Source: Mycolicibacterium lutetiense (GTDB lineage: Bacteria > Actinomycetota > Actinomycetes > Mycobacteriales > Mycobacteriaceae). From it: 64,000 nt of DNA. The position numbers and the translations under genes were made by a program. A model generated the notes under the pieces. It saw only the letters and a program-made list of their open reading frames with translations, did not search any database and was not told the origin of the DNA. This document shows positions 18,238-27,307 of the stretch, one piece after another. The DNA lies in NCBI RefSeq assembly GCF_017876775.1, contig NZ_JAGIOP010000001.1, positions 124,001-188,000 on the forward strand, given 5' to 3'. How positions within the stretch are numbered: the stretch's first letter is position 1; every line of letters begins with the position of its first letter.

Positions 18238-20090
18238 CCCAGCCGGACACGTGCGGGCCCACCGACACTCCCACCGATTTCGACATCGACGCGATCCGGG
18301 AGAAGTACGCCGCCGAGCGGGCCAAGCGTCTGCGGCCCGAGGGTGCCGACCAGTACCTGGAACTGGAAGGCGATTTCGCCGACTTCTATGAGGTCGACCC
18401 GTACACGACGGCGACCGAGCGGGACCCCGTCAGCGAGGACGCCGACGTTGTCATCCTCGGCGGTGGGTTCGCCGGCCTGCTGGCCGGTGCGTACTTGAAG
18501 AAGGCCGGTGTCGAGGGGATCCGCGTCATCGAGATGGCCGGCGACTTCGGTGGCGTGTGGTACTGGAACCGCTTCCCGGGGATCCAGTGTGACAACGACG
18601 CGTACTGCTATGTCCCGCTGCTCGAAGAGCTCGACTTCATGCCGAGCAAGAAATTCGCCGACGGCGCCGAGATCTTCCAGCACTGCCGCAACATCGGCAA
18701 GTATTTCGGCCTGTACGACGGTGCCTTGTTCTCCACCCAGGTTCGTGAAATGTGTTGGGACGACGCGACACAGCGCTGGCAGATCAGCACCGACCGCGGC
18801 GACGATATCCGGGCCCGCTTCGTGGTCATGGCGCAAGGCTCCTACAACCGTCCGAAATTCCCAGGAATCCCGGGGATCAACGACTACCGGGCTTCTGGTG
18901 GCCACGTGTTCCACTCCGCACGGTGGGATTACGACTACACCGGCGGAGATGCCGACGGTGGCCTGAACAAGCTGGCGGACAAGCGCGTCGCCCTGGTCGG
19001 CACCGGTGCGACAGGTATCCAGTTGGTGCCGCACCTCGGTCGCGATGCCCAGGAGCTCGTCGTCTTCCAGCGGACTCCGTCGTCGGTTGACGCGCGAACG
19101 AACCCGCCGACCGATCCGGCGTGGGCGGCGTCCCTGGAACCGGGCTGGCAGGAAGAGCGGAAACGTAACTTCCACAACTGGTCGCCGTTCGTCGGCGTGG
19201 TGTTCGGCGAGCCAGATCTGGTGTGTGACTTCTGGACCGAGCTCGGGCGCAATCTGACTGCCCGGATTGCGGCCAGCGATGACCCGGCCGCGGTGACCAT
19301 CGAGCAGATCATGGCGTTCCGGGAAGAAGAAGACTTCAAGATCATGGAGCGGCTGCGGCGGCTCGTCGGCGACATCGTGGAGGATCCCGCGACTGCCGAG
19401 GCGTTGAAGCCCTACTACCGCTTCATGTGTAAGCGGCCGACGTCGAGTGAGCAGTACCTGGCGACGTTCAACCGTCCCAATGTGACCCTTGTCGACGTCT
19501 CGGCTTCGAAGGGGGTGGAGAAGCTGACCGAGAAGGGCATCGTGGCCGACGGTGTCGAATACGAGGTCGACTGCGTGATCTTTGCGAGCGGCTTCGAGAT
19601 CTCCACCGAGATCAGCCGTCGGTTCGCGATCGATCGGATCACCGGGCGTGACGGGCTCGAGCTGTTCGACTACTGGCAGAACGACTACAAGACCCTGCAC
19701 GGCATGACCAGCCGCGGATTCCCCAATCAGTTCTTCATGGGTTTCATCCAGGGCGGCGTGTCGGCCAATACCACGGCGATGTTCGAACAGCAGGCCAAGC
19801 ACATCGCCTACATCATCGCCGAGGCGCAGGCCCGGGGTGCCACCACGGTCGAGCCGAGTCAGGAGGGTCAGGACCACTGGGTCTCGACGGTCCGCGAACT
19901 GGCGATGGACAACTCGGCGTTCGAATTGTCCTGCACGCCTGGCTACTACAACAACGAGGGCCGCGGTGGCGCGGAACGCAACGGTGCGTTCCTGGGTGAT
20001 TTCTATTCACCCGGGTTCTACGCCTTCGACGAGCTGATCGCGCAGTGGCGGGACAATGGTGATCTCGATGGATTGGAGCTCACCTCATGA
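18234..20090 (+). CDS. FAD-dependent Baeyer-Villiger-type monooxygenase
   Basis: The start is ATG 18234, which overlaps the previous stop (ATGA) and yields 618 residues. FAD motif VVILGGGFAGLLAG is near residue 72; FGGVWYWNRFPGIQCD matches the [A/G]GxWxxxx[F/Y]P[G/M]xxxD signature of Baeyer-Villiger monooxygenases; SGGHVFHSARWDY occupies the FxGxxxHxxxW fingerprint position but with Ser for the first Phe; VALVGTGATGIQLVPHLG is the NADPH Rossmann motif. The length and the ~60-residue N-terminal extension match the cyclopentadecanone/steroid-type BVMO subgroup better than short FMOs. It should convert a (cyclic) ketone to an ester or lactone with NADPH and O2. Confidence 0.85.
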   Translation: MTQPDTCGPTDTPTDFDIDAIREKYAAERAKRLRPEGADQYLELEGDFADFYEVDPYTTATERDPVSEDADVVILGGGFAGLLAGAYLKKAGVEGIRVIEMAGDFGGVWYWNRFPGIQCDNDAYCYVPLLEELDFMPSKKFADGAEIFQHCRNIGKYFGLYDGALFSTQVREMCWDDATQRWQISTDRGDDIRARFVVMAQGSYNRPKFPGIPGINDYRASGGHVFHSARWDYDYTGGDADGGLNKLADKRVALVGTGATGIQLVPHLGRDAQELVVFQRTPSSVDARTNPPTDPAWAASLEPGWQEERKRNFHNWSPFVGVVFGEPDLVCDFWTELGRNLTARIAASDDPAAVTIEQIMAFREEEDFKIMERLRRLVGDIVEDPATAEALKPYYRFMCKRPTSSEQYLATFNRPNVTLVDVSASKGVEKLTEKGIVADGVEYEVDCVIFASGFEISTEISRRFAIDRITGRDGLELFDYWQNDYKTLHGMTSRGFPNQFFMGFIQGGVSANTTAMFEQQAKHIAYIIAEAQARGATTVEPSQEGQDHWVSTVRELAMDNSAFELSCTPGYYNNEGRGGAERNGAFLGDFYSPGFYAFDELIAQWRDNGDLDGLELTS

Positions 20091-20929
20091 CCACGTCAAC
20101 TGCACTCGACACCCGGGATATCAAACCGCGCATCGGAACCGAGATCCGTGCCGACAAGGCGACGCTGCTCTCCGGCGAGCATGCCGGACAGATCCGGGAA
20201 CTGCTAGAGCAGCGCGGGGTTCTGGTGTTCCCGCAGGTCGGGTTCAGCGACGACGAGCAGATCACCTTCACCGAAACCCTCGGTACGTTCGCCGCCGAGC
20301 ATCAAGGCGAGAGGCTTTACAAGGTCTCACTCGATACCGAGGTGAACAAGCATGCCGACTACCTCAAGGGTTCGCTGTACTGGCACATCGACGGCACGAT
20401 GAACGAGGTGCCGATCCGGGCCTCGCTGCTGCAGAGCGTAGCGCTGGGTAACCCGGAGGAAGGCGACACCGAGTTCTGCAATACCTACGCCGCCTACGAC
20501 GACCTGTCCGATGAGGACAAGGCGGACATCGAGGGACTGCGGGTCATGCACTCGGCGTGGAACACGTTGTTCTACTACGACCCCGAACCGAGTGCGAAGA
20601 CGCTGCGGCGCATGATGGCGATCGGTGATCGCGAGCTGCCGTTGGTGTGGACGCACCAGTCCGGCCGCAAGTCGCTGGTGCTGGGTGCCACCGCGCGCCA
20701 CATCGTCGACACCGACGGCCCGATCGACTTCAGGAAGAGCATCGAACTGCTGGTGCGGCTGCGGGATTGGGCCACCCAGCCCGATTTCACCTATCGGCAC
20801 AAGTGGACCGTCGGCGATTTGGTGATCTGGGACAACACCGGAACCATGCACCGGGCCACACCTTATGACCCGATGTCGGGCCGGCTGCTGCAGCGCACCA
20901 AGCTCGAGGGCGAGGAGCCCTTCGCTTGA
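20087..20929 (+). CDS. TauD/TfdA-family 2-oxoglutarate dioxygenase
   Basis: This 280-residue protein has the iron facial triad HID in YWHIDGTMNEVPIRAS near residue 101 and the distal His in TGTMHRATPYDP near residue 250, followed by the 2-oxoglutarate-binding Arg in GRLLQRT. TauD-like enzymes hydroxylate unactivated carbons while decarboxylating 2-oxoglutarate. ATG overlaps the BVMO stop by four bases, so its product belongs to the same pathway. Together with the Rieske enzyme, the luciferase-like enzyme and the BVMO this makes four different oxygenases in one operon. Confidence 0.87.
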   Translation: MTTSTALDTRDIKPRIGTEIRADKATLLSGEHAGQIRELLEQRGVLVFPQVGFSDDEQITFTETLGTFAAEHQGERLYKVSLDTEVNKHADYLKGSLYWHIDGTMNEVPIRASLLQSVALGNPEEGDTEFCNTYAAYDDLSDEDKADIEGLRVMHSAWNTLFYYDPEPSAKTLRRMMAIGDRELPLVWTHQSGRKSLVLGATARHIVDTDGPIDFRKSIELLVRLRDWATQPDFTYRHKWTVGDLVIWDNTGTMHRATPYDPMSGRLLQRTKLEGEEPFA

Positions 20930-21846
20930 GTACTCAGCACAGGTTCGACGACCGGGTCGCCGTCATCACCGGCGGCGGCCGGGGACTGGGCCGTGAATAC
21001 GCGCTGCTGCTGGCATCGCGGGGCGCGAAGGTCGTCGTCAACGATCCGGGTGGCAGTGTCACCGGCGACGGCGCTGATTCCGCGCCCGCACAAGACGTTG
21101 TCGACGAAATCGTCTCGGCGGGTGGACAAGCCGTAGCGGTCACCGATTCGGTGGCCACACCTGAAGGCGGCCAGGCCATCATCGACGCCGCCCTCGAGCG
21201 CTTCGGCCGGGTAGACATCCTGATCCACAATGCCGGCACGGTGCGTCGCGGCTCGCTCAAGGACATGAGCTACGACGATTTTGACGCGGTGCTCGACGTG
21301 CATCTGCGCGGCGCATTTCACGTGGTTCGCCCCGCATTTCCACTCATGTGCGAGGCCGGTTACGGCCGGGTGGTGCTGACCTCGTCGATCGGCGGGCTGT
21401 ACGGCAACCATGAGGTGGCCAACTACGCCGCGGCCAAGGCCGGGACCCTGGGGTTGTGCAACGTGGCGGCGCTGGAGGGCGCCGCCGAGGGTGTCCTGTG
21501 CAATGCGATCGTGCCGGGTGCGGTGACCCGCATGGCCGAGGGGCTGGACACCTCGGCATATCCGCCGATGGGCGCGGACCTGGTGGCCCCGGCCGTGGGC
21601 TGGCTGGCGCACGAATCCTGTTCGGTCACCGGTGAATTCTTTGTGGCGATCGCCGGAAGGCTGGCCCGTGCGGTCGTCGCCGAATCGCCTGGGGTGTACC
21701 GACCGTCGTGGACCGTGGAGGAGGTCGGGGAGCAGATGGACGCGATACGCGATCTTTCCGAGCCGGTGATCTTCCCGGTGGTTCCCGACGGGCACGCCGA
21801 TCACATCCGCTACAGCTTCGGGGCCGCTCAGGGGGTCCGATCATGA
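20926..21846 (+). CDS. Short-chain dehydrogenase/reductase (17beta-HSD4-like)
   Basis: The start is a TTG at 20926 overlapping the previous TGA; no ATG exists near the N-terminus STQHRFDDRVAVITGGGRGL. The 306-residue SDR has GGGRGLGREYALLLASRGAKVVVNDPGG, NAGTVR, SSIGGLYGN and YAAAKAG. The NDPGG segment and the ~60-residue C-terminal extension after the core are features of the (3R)-hydroxyacyl-CoA dehydrogenase domain of multifunctional enzyme type 2, suggesting an acyl-CoA beta-oxidation role. The expected hydratase partner is not adjacent. Confidence 0.84.
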   Translation: MSTQHRFDDRVAVITGGGRGLGREYALLLASRGAKVVVNDPGGSVTGDGADSAPAQDVVDEIVSAGGQAVAVTDSVATPEGGQAIIDAALERFGRVDILIHNAGTVRRGSLKDMSYDDFDAVLDVHLRGAFHVVRPAFPLMCEAGYGRVVLTSSIGGLYGNHEVANYAAAKAGTLGLCNVAALEGAAEGVLCNAIVPGAVTRMAEGLDTSAYPPMGADLVAPAVGWLAHESCSVTGEFFVAIAGRLARAVVAESPGVYRPSWTVEEVGEQMDAIRDLSEPVIFPVVPDGHADHIRYSFGAAQGVRS

Positions 21847-22982
21847 CAACGGGTCCACTGCACGGGGTTCGGGTCATCGACCTCACCGCGATGGTGATGG
21901 GGCCGTACTGCACGCAGATCATGGCCGACATGGGTGCCGACGTCGTCAAGATCGAGACACCGGCGGGCGACAACACCCGCTACATCTCGGTCGGACCGGC
22001 CCCGGGCATGAGCGGGGTGTTCGTCAACGTCAACCGCGGCAAGCGCAGCGTGGTGCTGGATCTGCGATCGGAGCAGGGCAAGGCGGACCTGCGTGCACTG
22101 ATCGCCGACGCCGATGTGTTCATCCATTCGATGCGGGCCAAGGCCATCGCCAAACTCGGGTTCGGTTACGACGACGTGGCGGCTGTCAACCCGGGCATCG
22201 TCTACACCAACTGCTATGGCTACGGCCGGCGTGGCCCGGACGCCGACCGCCCCGCCTACGACGACACCATTCAGGCCGAATGCGGATTGCCTGCCGCGCA
22301 ACAGCAATTGACCGGTGAGGCGTCCTATGTCGGCACGATCATGGCCGACAAGGTGGCCGGGCTGACTGCGCTCTACGCGACCACGATGGCGCTGTTTCAC
22401 CGGGAGCGCACCGGCGAGGGCCAGGAGGTCGAGGTCAGCATGTTCGAGACCATGGCCTCCTTCATGCTGGTCGAACATGCCAACGGCGCCATGTTCGACC
22501 CACCCTTGGGTCCTGCGGTGTACCCGCGGGCGGTCACCCCGAACCGCAGGCCGTATGAGACCAAGGACGGTCACATCGCGGCGTTGATCTACAACGACAA
22601 GCACTGGAACGCGTTCATCGATCGGGTGCAACCCAGCTGGAACAGCCCCGAGTACGCCACTTTGGAGCAGCGGGCCCGCCAGATCGACACGGTGTACGGG
22701 TTGCTGGCCCAGACTCTGAAGGATCGCACCACAGCCGAGTGGCTGGATCTGTTCACGGAGTTGGAGATTCCGGCGGCTCCGATGCTGACCCCCGATGCGT
22801 TGTTCGAGAACGAGCACCTGAATGCGGTCGGCTTGTTCGAGACGCTGGACACCCCGCACGGCCGGGTGCGGATGCCGGGTGTACCGACCTGGTTCTCCCG
22901 CACCCCCGGTCATATCGCCGGGTATGCACCGGAACTGGGAGCCGACACCGATGCGGTGCTCGCTGAGCTCGGCCCGCGATAG
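21843..22982 (+). CDS. Class III CoA-transferase (CaiB/BaiF family)
   Basis: ATG 21843 overlaps the preceding stop and gives 379 residues. Hallmarks: GVRVIDLTAMVMGPYCTQIMADMGADVVKIETP at the N-terminus, FVNVNRGKRSVVLDLRS, and the catalytic aspartate in PAYDDTIQAECGL near residue 140, followed by DKVAGLTALYATTMALFHRERTGEGQEVEVSM. These enzymes move CoA from one acyl-CoA to another acid without ATP. In this operon it would load or unload the intermediate that enters the four acyl-CoA dehydrogenases. Donor unknown. Confidence 0.88.
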   Translation: MTTGPLHGVRVIDLTAMVMGPYCTQIMADMGADVVKIETPAGDNTRYISVGPAPGMSGVFVNVNRGKRSVVLDLRSEQGKADLRALIADADVFIHSMRAKAIAKLGFGYDDVAAVNPGIVYTNCYGYGRRGPDADRPAYDDTIQAECGLPAAQQQLTGEASYVGTIMADKVAGLTALYATTMALFHRERTGEGQEVEVSMFETMASFMLVEHANGAMFDPPLGPAVYPRAVTPNRRPYETKDGHIAALIYNDKHWNAFIDRVQPSWNSPEYATLEQRARQIDTVYGLLAQTLKDRTTAEWLDLFTELEIPAAPMLTPDALFENEHLNAVGLFETLDTPHGRVRMPGVPTWFSRTPGHIAGYAPELGADTDAVLAELGPR

Positions 22983-23002
22983 ACGCGATAGAAAGGCCAG
23001 GA

Positions 23003-24157
23003 GTGGATTTCGATTTTGGTGAGGCGGCTGACACGCTGCGCGGTGAGTTGCGTGCGCTGATCGCCGACCAGGTGCCTGCCGATTTTCTCGGCGCGTTCAC
23101 CGATGACCCTGCCGATCTTGCGGTGGCCCAGCAGTTCTGCCGGACGCTGGCGCAGCAGCACTTGCTATGCAAGGCGTGGCCGGAGGAGTTCGGCGGCGGC
23201 GATGCCTCGGTGTGGGAGCAGACCGTGGTGCGCGAGGAGATGTGGGCGCACCACGAGCCGCGTGGTGCGCAGTACATGGGCGTCAACTGGGTGGGCCCGA
23301 TCATCATGCGGCATGGCACCGAAGAGCAGCAGCGTAAGCACCTGCCGCCGATCGCCAACGGCGAAGTGATCTGGTGCCAGGGCTTTTCCGAGCCGGAGGC
23401 CGGTTCCGACCTGGCCTCGCTGCGCACGTTCGCCCGTCGGGAGGATGACGGCTGGCGGGTCAACGGCCAGAAGATCTGGACGTCGTACGCCACCATGGCG
23501 CAGTGGATCTTCCTGTTGGCCCGCACCTCCAAAGGTGAGAAAAAGCAGCAGGGTATGACCATCTTCCTGGTGCCGATGGATTCGCCGGGCATCACGGTTC
23601 GCCCGATCCGCACCATGATGGGCCCGCACCATCTCAACGAGGTGTTCTTCGATGACCTCTTGGTCACCGAGGCCGATGTGCTCGGCACGGTGGACCAGGG
23701 TTGGTCGATGGTGCAGGACGTGGTGTCGTTCGAGCGTGTCGGCATCGCCCGCTACGCGCGCTGCGAGCGGTTGTTGCAGTCTGCCCCCGAGGTGCTCGGT
23801 GACACCTGGGACCGGCTTCCCGCCGAGTTGCGCGGCCGGTGGACCCGGATGCTCACGCACTGCCGCCGGGCTCGGCTGATGGCTTACCGGGTGGTGTCGA
23901 TGCAGGCCACCGGGCGGGTGAATCCCGGTGACTCCGCGGCATATCGGATCGCAGTGACCCGACTGGATCAGGAGAGCGCCGAGGTGCTCATGGAAATTGC
24001 TGCCGCCCTGCCGCGGGGCGGCAGTACCGCAGCCGAGTACTTCCGTGCCGAGGTCGAGGACCACTGGCGGTACTCGCAGGCGTCGACGGTGTCCTCGGGG
24101 AGCATCGAGATGCAGCGCATCCTGCTGTCCCGCACCATGTTGGCCGGAAAGGCGTGA
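23003..24157 (+). CDS. Acyl-CoA dehydrogenase, first of pair 1
   Basis: The start is GTG 23003 after AGAAAGGCCAGGA; 384 residues. It is a full-length FAD acyl-CoA dehydrogenase with WCQGFSEPEAGSDLASLRT (FAD/substrate loop), WRVNGQKIWTSYA, and the C-terminal RYSQASTVSSGSIEMQRILLSRTMLAG. Similar to the FadE26/FadE28 type that pairs with a second, divergent subunit to make alpha2beta2 enzymes for bulky substrates. Its stop overlaps the next GTG (GTGA), which fits a heteromeric partnership. Confidence 0.87.
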   Translation: MDFDFGEAADTLRGELRALIADQVPADFLGAFTDDPADLAVAQQFCRTLAQQHLLCKAWPEEFGGGDASVWEQTVVREEMWAHHEPRGAQYMGVNWVGPIIMRHGTEEQQRKHLPPIANGEVIWCQGFSEPEAGSDLASLRTFARREDDGWRVNGQKIWTSYATMAQWIFLLARTSKGEKKQQGMTIFLVPMDSPGITVRPIRTMMGPHHLNEVFFDDLLVTEADVLGTVDQGWSMVQDVVSFERVGIARYARCERLLQSAPEVLGDTWDRLPAELRGRWTRMLTHCRRARLMAYRVVSMQATGRVNPGDSAAYRIAVTRLDQESAEVLMEIAAALPRGGSTAAEYFRAEVEDHWRYSQASTVSSGSIEMQRILLSRTMLAGKA

Positions 24158-25083
24158 CGGCGATGATTCTCGATCTCAACGACGACGCCAAAGAGTATGG
24201 CCGCCAAGCACTCAAGGCCTTCGAGGCTGCCGGTGGTGACCAGCTGCTGGTCCAGGCCGACGCCAAACCCGATACCCGGGCCGGCCTGATCACCCCCGTC
24301 CTGGAAAGCCTGGGGGTCTTCGAGCTCGAGCCGCGCAGCGATGCGGATTCGCTGGAAGCCGCGGCCGCAGTGTGCCGCAGCGCCGGTTATTGGGCGCTGC
24401 CCTATCCGGTGGCCGAGCGGTTGGCGCGTTCGGAGGGTCTCGACGTCGACGGCCTGGTCGTGGTCGACGCCGATGTTCCCGAGGCGGCACTGCAGGGCTT
24501 GGACAACCGTTGGGCCGCAGTCACATTGGACGGTGAGCGCAGCACGGTGGCCAAGCTCGGCGGATCCGGGCCCGCGTTCGCCACCGCCCTCGAACTCTCC
24601 GCGGTAGACAGCGCAGGGGCGGGAGATGTGGCACTGGCCCTGACACTGCCGTCGTGGACGCTGCTCGGCATGTTGGACCGGGCCATCGACCTGACCGTCG
24701 CGCACGTGAGCCTGCGCAAGCAGTTCGGTCAGCCGCTGTCGTCGTTCCAGGGCGTGCAGTTCCAGTTGACCGATGCCGAGGTGGAACGCAGTGGCGTCGA
24801 CATCCTGGCCAAGTATGCGCTGTGGAGCCTTGGCGCGAACCCGGCCGACGAGGCGATCAACGATGCGTTGGCGTTGCGGCTGGCCGCCGTCGAGGCCGCC
24901 GAGGTGGTGTTCCGGGTGTGCCATCAGCTGCACGGGGCAGTCGGCTTCTGCGATGAGACCGTGCTGTCCTGGCTGTCGCGCTACAGTCAGCCGTTGCGTC
25001 GCTTGCCATTCGGGGTCTCCAAGACGCGCGACACCCTGACCGCGCGGCTGGGTCGGCACGGACTCACCGGGTTGTTCTCATGA
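24154..25083 (+). CDS. Acyl-CoA dehydrogenase, short second subunit of pair 1
   Basis: This protein is short (309 residues) for the family and lacks the EPEAGSD-type motif. It keeps the C-terminal helical half: LGMLDRAIDLTVAHVSLRKQFGQPLSSFQGVQFQLTD and CHQLHGAVGFCDETVLSWLSRY, the latter matching the HGxxG region that binds FAD in the partner. Such subunits are known in sterol-side-chain dehydrogenases, where FAD sites form between subunits. GTG 24154 overlaps the upstream stop and its own stop overlaps the next ATG. Confidence 0.82.
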   Translation: MTAMILDLNDDAKEYGRQALKAFEAAGGDQLLVQADAKPDTRAGLITPVLESLGVFELEPRSDADSLEAAAAVCRSAGYWALPYPVAERLARSEGLDVDGLVVVDADVPEAALQGLDNRWAAVTLDGERSTVAKLGGSGPAFATALELSAVDSAGAGDVALALTLPSWTLLGMLDRAIDLTVAHVSLRKQFGQPLSSFQGVQFQLTDAEVERSGVDILAKYALWSLGANPADEAINDALALRLAAVEAAEVVFRVCHQLHGAVGFCDETVLSWLSRYSQPLRRLPFGVSKTRDTLTARLGRHGLTGLFS

Positions 25084-26243
25084 GCGAGCTCGACGATTTC
25101 CGGGCCACCGTAAAGGACTGGTGCGCAAAACACGTACCGAAAGACTGGCGTCCCAACCAGACCGGCGTCGGCGACGACGAGTTCGCAGCGTTCCAGAAAT
25201 CCTGGTTCGCCGAGCTGCTCACCGCCGGATACGCCGTGCCGCACTGGCCCGCCGAATGGGGCGGCGGCATGTCCGTACCCCAGCAGATCGTGCTGTACCA
25301 GGAACTGGCGGCCCACGATGCGCCGCGCCTCGTGTTGGCGTTCGTCGGGATCCACCACGCCGCCTCCACACTGCTGGCCGCAGGTACAGACGAGCAACGC
25401 AGAAAGCACCTGCCGGCGATCCTCGACGGCGAGATCTGGGTGCAGGGCTTCTCCGAGCCGGAGGCCGGATCCGATCTGGCGGCGTTGCGCACCACGGCCC
25501 GCGCCGAGGGCGAGAACTTCGTCGTCAACGGCCAGAAGTTGTGGGCCAGTGGCGCGTTGCACGCCGACTGGTGTCTGCTGTTGGCGCGTACCGACCCGGA
25601 TGCGCCCAAGCGGCACGGTATCTCGTATTTCCTGATGGACATGACCACGCCCGGCATCGATGTGCGACCGATCAGAAATGCCGTGGGGGATTCGCATTTC
25701 TGCGAGATCTTCCTCAACGACGTCGAGGTGCCCGCGGCCAACCTGATCGGCCCGGTGAACAAGGGCTGGCAGGTCGCCCAGGCCACGCTGGGTGCCGAGC
25801 GCGGCATGACCATGCTGGAATTGTCCGAGCGTCTGGGTAATGCGGGCTTCAGGTGGCTGCTCGAAGCTGCCCCGACAGACGATCCGGTCGTGGCAGATCG
25901 GCTGGCACAGTTCGAGATCGAGTTGACCGGACTGCGTGGCTTGTGCCGGGATCTGGTGGAGCGCACGGAGGCCGGGTCGGCCGGGCCGGCCGACGCCTCG
26001 ATCGTCAAGCTGTACTACAGCGAACTGTTGCAGCGGATGACCGGCTTCGGTGCCGAGATCGGCGGCCTGCACGCCCACACCGTGATCGCCAAACCGGCCT
26101 CCAGCGGCTGGGAGTCGGGCGCCTGGATGCTCGATTTCATCGGATCGTGGGAATGGACCATCCCCGGCGGGGCCAGCGAGATCCAGCGCACCATCATCGG
26201 TGAGCGCGGCTTGGGCCTGCCCCGAGAACCGAGTGCGGTGTGA
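25080..26243 (+). CDS. Acyl-CoA dehydrogenase, first of pair 2
   Basis: This is a 387-residue acyl-CoA dehydrogenase with the full motifs WVQGFSEPEAGSDLAALRT, FVVNGQKLWASGA, and the C-terminal WEWTIPGGASEIQRTIIGERGLGLPRE. The IPGGASEIQR segment is the typical FAD-binding end of the FadE family. The ATGA overlap with the short subunit before it, and coupling to the gene after it, place it in the same translational chain. It is a paralogue of the 23003 gene and not a duplicate: the loops and lengths differ. Confidence 0.87.
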   Translation: MSELDDFRATVKDWCAKHVPKDWRPNQTGVGDDEFAAFQKSWFAELLTAGYAVPHWPAEWGGGMSVPQQIVLYQELAAHDAPRLVLAFVGIHHAASTLLAAGTDEQRRKHLPAILDGEIWVQGFSEPEAGSDLAALRTTARAEGENFVVNGQKLWASGALHADWCLLLARTDPDAPKRHGISYFLMDMTTPGIDVRPIRNAVGDSHFCEIFLNDVEVPAANLIGPVNKGWQVAQATLGAERGMTMLELSERLGNAGFRWLLEAAPTDDPVVADRLAQFEIELTGLRGLCRDLVERTEAGSAGPADASIVKLYYSELLQRMTGFGAEIGGLHAHTVIAKPASSGWESGAWMLDFIGSWEWTIPGGASEIQRTIIGERGLGLPREPSAV

Positions 26244-27289
26244 TGAGCGAATTCTCTGACATTCATGACGAGCTGCGTTCGGTGGCAGCCGATCTGCTTG
26301 CCAAGGACCTCAACAATGACCCGGGCGACTGGGCATTGTTCGTCTCGGCAGGCTGGGTCGGACTCGACACGCCCGAGGATGCTGGTGGGGCCGGCGCCAC
26401 GTTCGCCGAAGTCGCGGTGATCTGCGAGGAGCTGGGCCGGGCCGTTGCGCCCACCGGTTACCTGGGCGGCGCGGTGCTGGCCATTGGTGCCCTGAATGCG
26501 GTGCAATCCAATGATTCTCGTGACACGCTGCTGCAAGACGTGGTGTCGGGAAGTATTCGCTCCGCACTCGCCGTGCCCGGAGCGGCGGAGCCGGCGCCCT
26601 TCGAACTGGCCACCACCAGGCTGGGCTGGCGTGTCCACGGCCGGGCTGCGTTTGTGCCCGACGCGGCCGGAGCTCAGCGACTGCTTCTGCCTGCCCGTGA
26701 CGCCGACGGTGTCGCGGTGCTCGTCGACGTGAGCGCCGACTCACCCGGGCTGACGGTCTCCGAGCAGTCGGTGCTCGATGAGACCCGCCGGCTGGCGACC
26801 GTGACGGCCGAGGGTGTCGAGGTCGACGCCGATGCGGTGTGGCGATTCGACGGTGACCCCGAGGAACAGTTGCGCAAGCTCACCGAACGGGCCGCGCTCG
26901 CGGTGGCCTGCGACAGCGTGGGCGTCGCGCAGGCGATGCTCGACGCCACGGTGGCCTACACCGGGGTTCGTCAGCAGTTCGGCCGTCCGCTCGGCTCGTT
27001 CCAGGCTGTCAAGCACGCCTGTGCCGACATGCTCGTGACGATCTCGGTGGCCCGTCAACTCGTGAACGCGGCCATTGAATCTCCGGGGCCTCGCGCAGTA
27101 TCAATGGCCAAGGCCTATGCCACGGAGGCAGCCGTCGAGGTGGCCGGCAAGGCGATGCAACTGCACGGCGGCATCGGCTACACCTGGGAGAGCGGAGTGC
27201 ACGTCTACCTCAAGCGAGCCGCGCTCAACCGGTCGCTGTTCGGGTCACCCGCCGAGCACCGCGCCAGGATCGCCCAGCGCTGGCATTGA
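26243..27289 (+). CDS. Acyl-CoA dehydrogenase, second subunit of pair 2
   Basis: ATG 26243 overlaps the previous TGA (an in-frame GTG at 26240 is possible) and gives 348 residues. N-terminal GWVGLDTPEDAGGAGATFAEVAVICEELGRAVAP is the ACAD N-domain, but the EPEAGSD loop is replaced by LAVPGAAEPAPFELATTRLG, so the active-site loop is degenerate. The C-terminal half is normal: FGRPLGSFQAVKHACADML and ATEAAVEVAGKAMQLHGGIGYTWESGVHVYLKRA. It resembles FadE27/FadE29 partner subunits. Last gene of the plus operon. Confidence 0.85.
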   Translation: MSEFSDIHDELRSVAADLLAKDLNNDPGDWALFVSAGWVGLDTPEDAGGAGATFAEVAVICEELGRAVAPTGYLGGAVLAIGALNAVQSNDSRDTLLQDVVSGSIRSALAVPGAAEPAPFELATTRLGWRVHGRAAFVPDAAGAQRLLLPARDADGVAVLVDVSADSPGLTVSEQSVLDETRRLATVTAEGVEVDADAVWRFDGDPEEQLRKLTERAALAVACDSVGVAQAMLDATVAYTGVRQQFGRPLGSFQAVKHACADMLVTISVARQLVNAAIESPGPRAVSMAKAYATEAAVEVAGKAMQLHGGIGYTWESGVHVYLKRAALNRSLFGSPAEHRARIAQRWH

Positions 27290-27295
27290 GCTGCG

Positions 27296-27301
27296 TACAG
27301 T
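27296..27301 (+). promoter_or_regulatory. -10 box of a probable leaderless promoter
   Basis: TACAGT lies exactly six bases before GTG 27308, the same geometry as at 3207-3219 and 7665-7677. It suggests the small membrane protein has its own start of transcription just after the long operon. Confidence 0.4.
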
Positions 27302-27307
27302 GGCCGC

